Below are positions 58,004 to 64,000 of a stretch of DNA of 64,000 bases, piece after piece (positions within the stretch are counted from its first letter, which is position 1; the number at the start of each line of letters is the position of its first letter). Position numbers and translations under genes: made by a program. The stretch comes from Bacteroidales bacterium (GTDB lineage Bacteria; Bacteroidota; Bacteroidia; Bacteroidales; Azobacteroidaceae): assembly GCA_003851245.1 (NCBI GenBank), contig BHEP01000005.1:1-64000 (forward strand). The letters are read 5' to 3'. The notes under the pieces are model-generated. The model saw nothing but the letters and a program-made list of their open reading frames with translations. It did not search any database and was not told where the DNA came from.

Positions 58004-58130
58004 ATGCCAATAAGAAGAAAATTAAGCACCGATTTAAATAGCAAAGTAGTATTAGAATTATTAAGAGAGCGATAGAGTTTGGAGAATATCATCAACAAGG
58101 ACAAAAAGTGGACTCAGGGCAAAAGGCAAT
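58004..58130 (+). mobile_element. IS3-family orfA remnant
   Basis: An ATG frame reads M-P-I-R-R-K-L-S-T-D-L-N-S-K-V-V-L-E-L-L-R-E-R, then TAG (58073-58075), then in the same frame S-L-E-N-I-I-N-K-D-K-K. The first part is like the start of IS3-type OrfA proteins, where R-R-K-F-x-x-E-F-K-x-K-V-V-L-E-A-L is usual. A single C-to-T change would explain the stop. No orfB and no terminal repeats are seen. Confidence 0.5.
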
Positions 58131-58162
58131 ATAATAAGGCAATCTTATAAGGCAATCTTATA
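58124..58162. repeat. 3 x 13-bp tandem repeat
   Basis: AGGCAATATAATA, AGGCAATCTTATA, AGGCAATCTTATA head to tail, directly after the IS3 remnant. Confidence 0.85.
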
Positions 58163-58187
58163 AAGATACGAATTTAAAAGCATATAA

Positions 58188-58325
58188 AAAAATGTCGCAA
58201 TCAAAAAATTCGGCACTCGATGGTCTAGGAGCACATTCTACACCTTCTATGCAACACGCCTAATAAACCAAGACAAGGAAATAAACGAACAACTAAGCTA
58301 CGCTACAAGCAAGGATGGAATCTAA
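58188..58325 (+). other. Unidentified short open frame in the decayed region
   Basis: About 45 sense codons without a good start (from K-N-V-A-I-K-K-F-G-T-R-W to a TAA), and a second frame to 58393 ending G-V-A-Y-D-L-Y-K-K-A-V. They read like protein but match nothing I know. They may be one gene broken by a frameshift. Apart from this, the IS3 remnant, the repeats, the hairpin and the tRNA, the spacer 57907-58452 holds nothing recognisable. Confidence 0.25.
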
Positions 58326-58364
58326 TAGGAATATACATCGGAACAAGTTCCATTTGTGGTGTAG

Positions 58365-58432
58365 CATACGACTTATACAAGAAAGCCGTCTAAATAATTA
58401 ATTTAGACGGCTTTGTTGTATTAAGTCGTATG
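58365..58432. terminator. Long near-perfect hairpin
   Basis: Arms of 31 and 32 bases (58365-58395 and 58401-58432) pair with one mismatch and one bulged base around a 5-base loop AATTA. The inner 14 bp (AAAGCCGTCTAAAT) are perfect. It lies between the decayed genes and the tRNA-Lys 3' end, so it could terminate transcription from both sides. It is much longer than needed for that. Confidence 0.65.
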
Positions 58433-58452
58433 GAAGTATTTTTATTCCTTTG

Positions 58453-58525
58453 TGATCCACCTGGGGTTCGAACCCAGGACCCCATCCTTAAAAGGGATGT
58501 GCTCTACCAACTGAGCTAGTAAATC
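58453..58525 (-). tRNA. tRNA-Lys (UUU)
   Basis: Minus-strand 73-base cloverleaf. Acceptor arms GATTTAC/GTGGATC pair fully (with two G-U), D arm GCTC/GAGC, anticodon stem CATCC/GGATG with loop CTTTTAA (anticodon TTT), T arm CTGGG/CCCAG with TTCGAAC loop. The discriminator is A; CCA is not encoded. A -7 box lies 30 bases upstream. The 3' end faces the decayed region. Confidence 0.96.
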
Positions 58526-58554
58526 AAGATGTAATTGCCTTTCCAAAGCGAGTG

Positions 58555-58562
58555 CAAAGGTA
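58555..58562 (-). promoter_or_regulatory. -7 box for tRNA-Lys
   Basis: Minus-strand TACCTTTG, 30 bases before the tRNA 5' end. Confidence 0.5.
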
Positions 58563-58691
58563 ATCTTATTTTTTAAACTTCCAAAAAAAAATGAAGTTTT
58601 TATCGCTTCATAACTAAATTATTTAAAACCAAGTCTCTTACACAAGTGTATTAATCATTGTTAATGATACCATTTTCTTTGATTTTATTTG

Positions 58692-58699
58692 TAACTTTG
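58692..58699 (+). promoter_or_regulatory. -7 box for ettA
   Basis: TAACTTTG, 53 bases before the ettA ATG. Confidence 0.5.
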
Positions 58700-58752
58700 C
58701 GTCCCGTAAAGAATATAATGATATAACAAAACAAGGAAAGAAATTTACAAGA

Positions 58753-60441
58753 ATGGCAGACGACAAAAAAGTTATTTTTTCAATGGTAGGACTTAGCAAG
58801 ATCTATCCCCCACAAAAACAAGTACTTAAAAATATATACTTGTCCTTTTATTATGGGGCAAAGATTGGTATCATTGGCTTGAACGGCTCAGGAAAATCAA
58901 CCTTGCTTAAAATAATTGCAGGCTTAGAAAAAGAATTTCAGGGAGATGTAGTGTTTTCTCCAGGATATAAAGTTGGATACTTGGAGCAAGAACCCAAACT
59001 TGATGAAAACAAAACAGTAAAAGATATAGTACAAGAAGGCGTTCAAGACATAGTTGATACGCTCAAGGCTTATGAAGAAATCAACGAAAAATTTGGACTT
59101 CCCGAATATTATGAAGATGCCGACAAAATGGATCAGCTATTTACACAGCAAGGGCTATTGCAAGATAAGATAGATGCTACCGACGCATGGAACTTAGACA
59201 GCAAGCTAGAAAGAGCAATGGATGCACTCAGATGTCCTCCCGAAGAACAAGTCATCAAAACCCTCTCTGGAGGAGAAAAAAGACGGGTGGCTCTCTGTAG
59301 ATTGCTACTCCAACAACCCGAAATACTACTCCTTGACGAACCAACTAACCACCTTGATGCTGAGTCCATTGATTGGTTGGAGCAACATCTGCAGCAATAT
59401 GCTGGAACTGTTATTTGTATCACTCACGACAGGTATTTTCTCGACCATGTAGCCGGATGGATACTCGAACTTGATAGGGGAGAAGGCATTCCGTGGAAGG
59501 GAAATTACACCTCATGGCTAGACCAAAAAACAACACGAATGGCGCAAGAGGAAAAACAAGTAAGCAAGAGAAGAAAAACTTTGGAAAGAGAATTAGAATG
59601 GTCTAAAATGGCACCCAAGGCTAGGCATGCCAAAGGAAAGGCACGCTTGAACTCTTACGAACAACTGCTCAACCAAGACGAAAAAGAAAGAGAAGAGAAA
59701 CTAGAAATATTCATTCCCAATGGCCCACGCCTAGGAAATAAAGTTATCGAAGCCCAAAAGGTAGCAAAGGCTTATGATGAAAAACTCTTGTTCGACGACC
59801 TTAACTTCATGCTCCCACCCAACGGAATTGTTGGTATTATTGGTCCCAATGGGGCTGGAAAAACAACGCTATTTCGCCTCATCATGGAACTTGAAAAAGC
59901 CGACAAAGGTATTTTTGAAGTTGGCGAAACTGTTGCCATAGGATATGTAGATCAAACGCATGCAGACATTGACCCCACAAAAACCGTATATCAGGTTGTG
60001 TCGGGTGGCACCGAACACATCAAAGTAGCTGGAAAAGACTTGAATGCAAGAGCATACTTGTCGCGATTCAACTTTGCAGGAGGAGACCAAGAAAAACTTT
60101 GTGGCGTTCTCTCTGGAGGTGAACGAAATAGACTGCACCTGGCAATGACTCTCAAAACTGAAGCCAATGTATTACTACTTGATGAGCCCACAAATGATAT
60201 AGACATCAACACACTAAGAGCCCTAGAAGAGGGTTTGGAAAATTTTGCTGGCTGTGCCGTTGTAATTTCTCACGACCGATGGTTTTTAGACAGGATTTGT
60301 ACCCATATATTGGCTTTTGAAGGAAACTCCCAAGTCTTCTATTTTGAAGGCTCGTACTCTGATTATGAAGAAAATAAAAAACTCAGAATGGGTAATGTAG
60401 AACCCAAAAGGGTAAGGTATCGCAAGCTAATAGCAGACTAA
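58753..60441 (+). CDS. ettA: ABC-F translation factor EttA
   Basis: 562 residues, the EttA length. Two ATPase domains: Walker A G-L-N-G-S-G-K-S-T and G-P-N-G-A-G-K-T-T; signatures L-S-G-G-E-K-R-R and L-S-G-G-E-R-N-R; Walker B L-L-L-D-E-P-T-N-H-L-D and L-L-L-D-E-P-T-N-D-I-D. The arm insertion and P-site linker fall in the expected places (linker about 245-325 with K-A-R-H-A-K-G-K-A-R). EttA binds the ribosomal E site and gates translation according to energy state. The DUF5686 gene starts 10 bases downstream. Confidence 0.95.
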   Translation: MADDKKVIFSMVGLSKIYPPQKQVLKNIYLSFYYGAKIGIIGLNGSGKSTLLKIIAGLEKEFQGDVVFSPGYKVGYLEQEPKLDENKTVKDIVQEGVQDIVDTLKAYEEINEKFGLPEYYEDADKMDQLFTQQGLLQDKIDATDAWNLDSKLERAMDALRCPPEEQVIKTLSGGEKRRVALCRLLLQQPEILLLDEPTNHLDAESIDWLEQHLQQYAGTVICITHDRYFLDHVAGWILELDRGEGIPWKGNYTSWLDQKTTRMAQEEKQVSKRRKTLERELEWSKMAPKARHAKGKARLNSYEQLLNQDEKEREEKLEIFIPNGPRLGNKVIEAQKVAKAYDEKLLFDDLNFMLPPNGIVGIIGPNGAGKTTLFRLIMELEKADKGIFEVGETVAIGYVDQTHADIDPTKTVYQVVSGGTEHIKVAGKDLNARAYLSRFNFAGGDQEKLCGVLSGGERNRLHLAMTLKTEANVLLLDEPTNDIDINTLRALEEGLENFAGCAVVISHDRWFLDRICTHILAFEGNSQVFYFEGSYSDYEENKKLRMGNVEPKRVRYRKLIAD

Positions 60442-60451
60442 GAAAAAGTCC

Positions 60452-63025
60452 ATGAGACGCATACTCCTGTTTTTATTACTCATTGTCTCCTTTCCAATTC
60501 TTGCGCTTGACTCGTTTCCTGCAATTTCTACTCAAAACATAGCAAGCACCATACAAGGCCATGTAAAGGATGCCACTACCTTGGAGTCCCTGCCTTTTGT
60601 GAGCCTACGCTTTGAAAATGAAGACAAGGGTATTGCCTCCAATCAGGATGGAAGCTTTACCCTTCGCAACAACAAAGATCAAGAATACATCATTGCCTCA
60701 ATTGTAGGCTATGAAAGTCAGAGAATAAAAATTGATGAGACGCAAGGCAGTATTCTAGAGATACTCCTGGAGCCAATAAGCTACCACGTACAAGAGGTAG
60801 TAGTACAAGCTCGAAAAGAAAAATATTCCAAAAAAAACAACCCCGCAGTAGAGCTTATAGAAAAAGTTATTGCCAATAAGAACAAAAACAAGATAGAATC
60901 AAACGACAACTATCAATACGAAAGATATGAAAAGCTAAGCCTTTCGCTTATAGATTTTGCAGGGGATATAAAAGGAAAAAAATGGATGAACCGATTTGAT
61001 TTTATATTTAACCATCTCGACACATCGGAGTTCAGCGCAAAACCAATACTCACTATCTCTGTAAGGGAAAGCCTCTCCGACGAATATAGACGGAAGAAAC
61101 CCTCTGCAAGCAAAAGCATCATCAAAGCTGAGAGGCATGAAGGACTAGACAAAACAATAGAAGCCCAGGGAATTACTGCATTCTGGGCAGAGGCTTTCAG
61201 GGAGGTCAATCTTTCCGACAACAATATTGACCTTCTGCTCACACAATTTGTTAGCCCTTTATCATCAACATCGGCCATAAGTTTTTATAGATTCTATATT
61301 GCCGACACCATACTATTGGAAGATATGCCCTATGTGGAAATACAATTCACCCCTCAAAACAATCAAGACATGGGTTTTGTTGGCTCTATCTGGGTATCCT
61401 TAGACAGTTCTTACGCCCTAAAAAAAGCTGTTCTTAACACCCCAAGAAACACGAACCTAAATTTTGTTAAAGCCTTTAGAATAGAACAGAAATTTCAACA
61501 AGCAACGAATGGAACCTGGGGTAAATCGGAAGAAAACACTAGCTTAGAAATTTATTTGGCAGGGAACAAAAATGGGTTTTACGCTAGAAAAAATAGCTCT
61601 TTTATAAACTACTCCATTGATAAAGTACCGAGTATGGTATTTGATTTCAAGGAGGATTTAATCACCCTAGAGGATGCCAAAGACAAATCTTCCTCCTTTT
61701 GGGCACAAGAAAGACATAAGCCCCTAAATTCAAAAGAAGATTCTATGAAGCTTATGATAGACCAACTACGAGAGATTCCCATAATTAAAATATTGCTCAA
61801 GACAACAGAAATAGTGACTTCTGGATATGTAAACACAAGTGGCTCTAAAGAAAATAGCCCCTTCGATTTTGGGCCTATAAGTACTTTTTTAAGTGTCAAT
61901 GACGTGGAGGGCCTAAGACTTAGGATGAGCGGAACTAGCACCGCCAACTTACATAAAAACCTGTTCTTTAAGGGCTATGCGGCATATGGCTTCAAAGATG
62001 AAAAGTGGAAATACTCTTCCACCCTCACCTGGTCGTTCATAGAAAAAGAATACCACGAAAATGAAGCCCCTAAGAATAAAATTTCCTTGCAACACTCCTT
62101 CGACATAAGTAGCCCCGGACAGCAATTTCTAAATACCTATGGCGATAATATTTTCCTTTCTATAAAAAGTGGTGTGGAAAATAAAATGACCTATATCACC
62201 AAAACAAATATTTCTTTTGAGAAAGAAAATAGAAAAGGTTTTTCGTATATGCTATGGGCAAATACACAAAAAGAAACCGCTACTGGAAGTCTGCACTTTT
62301 TAATACCCGACCAGAACGAACTGCAGAAAGAAATCCTAGGATTCAGAACTTCTGAGCTGGGTATACAGCTAAGATATGCCTGGAAAGAAACATTTTATCA
62401 ACAAAGAACCCGCAGGATTACCTTAAACAAGAACGCCCCTGTTTTTGAAATAGGATATATAAGGGGCATAAAGGATGTTTTTAAAAGTGACTACGACTAC
62501 CATAGATCGCATTTTTCTGCGTCTAAAAGAATTTGGCTTTCTGGATATGGATACATTGAAGGAAAAACCAAGGTGGAAAAAATATGGGGCGCACTCCCCT
62601 ACCCCATATTGCTATTGCCCAATGCAAACTCCTCGTATGTAATGCTCCCTGAGGCATTTAGCCTAATGAAAACCATGGAATTTATAAATGATCAATATGC
62701 TTTCCTCGATATTAACTACCACCTAAACGGATGGCTTTTAAATAGGATACCCATACTCAAAAAGGCCAGATTTCGAGAAGTTGTCACATTCAAAGCAATT
62801 AAAGGAAGCCTCTCCGAGAAAAATATGCCCGAAAAAAATCCACAATTATTCATCTTTCCAGAGGATTCGGGAGCCATGGGAAAGACTCCCTACATGGAAG
62901 CAAGCATAGGCTTAGAAAATATTCTCAAAATTATAAGGGTGGACTATATACGCAGGCTATCCTATATTGATGAACCCGACATCAAAAAACATGGCTTTCG
63001 CATAGCTGTAGAATATAAATTTTGA
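60452..63025 (+). CDS. DUF5686 outer-membrane protein with CarboxypepD_reg-like domain
   Basis: 857 residues. A signal peptide (about 1-18) precedes a CarboxypepD_reg-like beta domain (about 30-115; I-Q-G-H-V-K-D-A-T-T-L-E-S-L-P-F-V-S). The long DUF5686 region follows, with Y-x-E-K-L-S-L-S-L, V-S-L-D-S-S-Y-A-L-K and barrel-like strands to the C-terminal V-E-Y-K-F. The family is common in Bacteroidota; the N-terminal domain is the same type seen in TonB-dependent receptors. Function unknown; it may form a channel or enzyme platform in the outer membrane. Probably co-transcribed with ettA. Confidence 0.88.
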   Translation: MRRILLFLLLIVSFPILALDSFPAISTQNIASTIQGHVKDATTLESLPFVSLRFENEDKGIASNQDGSFTLRNNKDQEYIIASIVGYESQRIKIDETQGSILEILLEPISYHVQEVVVQARKEKYSKKNNPAVELIEKVIANKNKNKIESNDNYQYERYEKLSLSLIDFAGDIKGKKWMNRFDFIFNHLDTSEFSAKPILTISVRESLSDEYRRKKPSASKSIIKAERHEGLDKTIEAQGITAFWAEAFREVNLSDNNIDLLLTQFVSPLSSTSAISFYRFYIADTILLEDMPYVEIQFTPQNNQDMGFVGSIWVSLDSSYALKKAVLNTPRNTNLNFVKAFRIEQKFQQATNGTWGKSEENTSLEIYLAGNKNGFYARKNSSFINYSIDKVPSMVFDFKEDLITLEDAKDKSSSFWAQERHKPLNSKEDSMKLMIDQLREIPIIKILLKTTEIVTSGYVNTSGSKENSPFDFGPISTFLSVNDVEGLRLRMSGTSTANLHKNLFFKGYAAYGFKDEKWKYSSTLTWSFIEKEYHENEAPKNKISLQHSFDISSPGQQFLNTYGDNIFLSIKSGVENKMTYITKTNISFEKENRKGFSYMLWANTQKETATGSLHFLIPDQNELQKEILGFRTSELGIQLRYAWKETFYQQRTRRITLNKNAPVFEIGYIRGIKDVFKSDYDYHRSHFSASKRIWLSGYGYIEGKTKVEKIWGALPYPILLLPNANSSYVMLPEAFSLMKTMEFINDQYAFLDINYHLNGWLLNRIPILKKARFREVVTFKAIKGSLSEKNMPEKNPQLFIFPEDSGAMGKTPYMEASIGLENILKIIRVDYIRRLSYIDEPDIKKHGFRIAVEYKF

Positions 63026-63062
63026 GGCAGGGCTTATTTCCTTTGAGGAGTGCAGGACCCTA

Positions 63063-64000
63063 TCAGCCTTGAGTCTCTAAATATACAACATGGGTTTGTA
63101 GGTATTCCTCCAATCCGTGTTTGCCATCCGCTCCACCTATGCCCGACTTGCGCCATCCTGCATGAAAACCTTGCATGGCCTCAAAATTTTCTCTGTTGAT
63201 GTAGGTTTCTCCAAATTTGAGTCCCCTAATTGCCTTGAATGCAGTGTTCAAATTTTGCGTAAATATGGACGATGTCAAGCCAAATTCTGAATCATTTGCT
63301 AAAGCTATTGCCTCCTCTAAGGAAGAAAACTCTCCCACAGGCAAAACTGGGCCAAAGGTCTCTTCTTGCATTATGTCCATAGCATTGGTGGCATCCGACA
63401 GAACTGTGGGTTCAAAGAAGTAACCTACATCACCATGGCGATGCCCACCACACAAGAGCCTTGCGCCCTGACTAATTGCTTTTGCAACTTTCTCTTCCAT
63501 TGCTTTCAAAGAAGATGCCTCAATAAGTGGTCCCATATCTAAATCGTGGGTCACATTGGGATCACCAAATTTTACTTGCTTCATCCCTTCTACCAGCTTT
63601 TTAAGAAATACGTCCTTTACTTTTGTATGCACATATACTCTTTCTGCACAATTACAAACTTGGCCAGTATTAATAACGCGAGAAGCTATAATGGAGCGAA
63701 CAGCCAAATCCAAATCGGCATCGTCCATCACTATAGCGGGAGCTTTCCCCCCCAACTCCAATGATACCTTTGTTAAGTTGCCTGCTGCCGACACCATGGT
63801 TTGCTGACCTGCCGACACGCTGCCCGTAAGACTCACCATGCCAACCTTAGGATTGGACGCCAATTCATGACCTATAACCGAGCCTCTGCCATTGACCAAA
63901 TTAAACACGCCCTTAGGCAAACCTACCTTTTCTACTAGCTGAGCAAACATATACGCATTGATGGGGGTCTGCTGGCTAGGTTTCACTACAATGGTATTGC
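63063..64000 (-). CDS. AldA-type aldehyde dehydrogenase, cut by window end
   Basis: About 312 C-terminal residues; the frame is open to base 64000, so the N-terminus lies outside. Motifs: catalytic Glu in L-E-L-G-G-K-A, catalytic Cys in G-Q-V-C-N-C-A-E-R (the double-Cys form of E. coli AldA), E-E-T-F-G-P-V and the C-terminal K-S-G-I-G-G-A-D-G-K-H-G-L. It is likely an NAD-dependent lactaldehyde or glycolaldehyde dehydrogenase used in deoxy-sugar breakdown. It faces the DUF5686 gene with 37 bases between. Confidence 0.92.
   Translation of the reverse strand, partial: NTIVVKPSQQTPINAYMFAQLVEKVGLPKGVFNLVNGRGSVIGHELASNPKVGMVSLTGSVSAGQQTMVSAAGNLTKVSLELGGKAPAIVMDDADLDLAVRSIIASRVINTGQVCNCAERVYVHTKVKDVFLKKLVEGMKQVKFGDPNVTHDLDMGPLIEASSLKAMEEKVAKAISQGARLLCGGHRHGDVGYFFEPTVLSDATNAMDIMQEETFGPVLPVGEFSSLEEAIALANDSEFGLTSSIFTQNLNTAFKAIRGLKFGETYINRENFEAMQGFHAGWRKSGIGGADGKHGLEEYLQTHVVYLETQG

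Noticed and set aside
58188-58325. Tyrosine-recombinase tail from F-Y-A-T-R-L-I-N
   Set aside because: The resemblance covers only a few residues, and the catalytic Arg/His/Tyr pattern is not present.

Overview
The window is a chromosomal segment of a Bacteroidota bacterium, most likely from the Bacteroidia. The evidence is the type IX secretion protein SprA beside ruvA, a T9SS C-terminal sorting domain, the purH-mreB-mreC-mreD-mrdA-rodA block, DUF5686 and DUF3943 outer-membrane proteins, AT-rich spacers, and many -7 boxes of the Bacteroidota type TAnnTTTG (often TATCTTTG) with little Shine-Dalgarno signal. No rRNA, CRISPR array or complete mobile element was seen.

Layout. 0-9.6 kb: Rrf2 regulator and cysK, then sprA and ruvA on the minus strand. 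9.6-19 kb: a ThrE-like exporter overlapping an AsmA-like membrane protein, then mnmE, a nucleoside phosphorylase, a flotillin/NfeD pair and a TPR protein. 19-22 kb: a three-gene glycan cluster (GT4, hexapeptide acyltransferase, GT2). 22-32 kb: B12-dependent ribonucleotide reductase, then the rod-shape and cell-wall elongation genes with purH upstream. 32-38 kb, plus strand: a G3E GTPase, a KamA-family radical SAM protein, MetA (with the residue expected of an acetyltransferase), a DUF2721 protein and a U32 protein. 38-41 kb, minus strand: an MsbA-like ABC exporter and a DUF3943 protein.

The least ordinary part is 41.4-47.5 kb: a plus-strand run with a 97-residue acidic protein that has no Lys, Arg or His, a zinc-ribbon/FHA protein overlapping it by 4 bases, a PP2C phosphatase, a transmembrane Ser/Thr kinase with a WG-repeat-like tail, a TPR/barrel-like exported protein and a kelch-like lipoprotein. 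The FHA protein and the kinase juxtamembrane region share a D-x-D-T-V-L motif, which suggests a common phosphothreonine site. This looks like an envelope phospho-signalling module; its function is not known from the sequence. cysE follows it.

48-57 kb, minus strand: glycogen synthase (GT3 type), alpha-glucan phosphorylase, an exported C1 aminopeptidase, nadC, a T9SS cargo protein and a gene fragment. 57.2-58.5 kb is a gene graveyard on the 3' side of a tRNA-Lys: broken PadR, PspC and GIN-domain genes, an IS3 orfA remnant with an in-frame stop, 13-bp tandem repeats and a long near-perfect hairpin. 58.7-64 kb: ettA, a DUF5686 outer-membrane protein and an AldA-type aldehyde dehydrogenase cut by the window end.

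Two patterns cross gene boundaries. Short tandem repeats of 13-14 bp sit in several 5' leaders or spacers (mnmE, floA, the acidic gene, nadC, the graveyard). An A9 tract separates the only good ATG of the AsmA-like gene from its reading frame.
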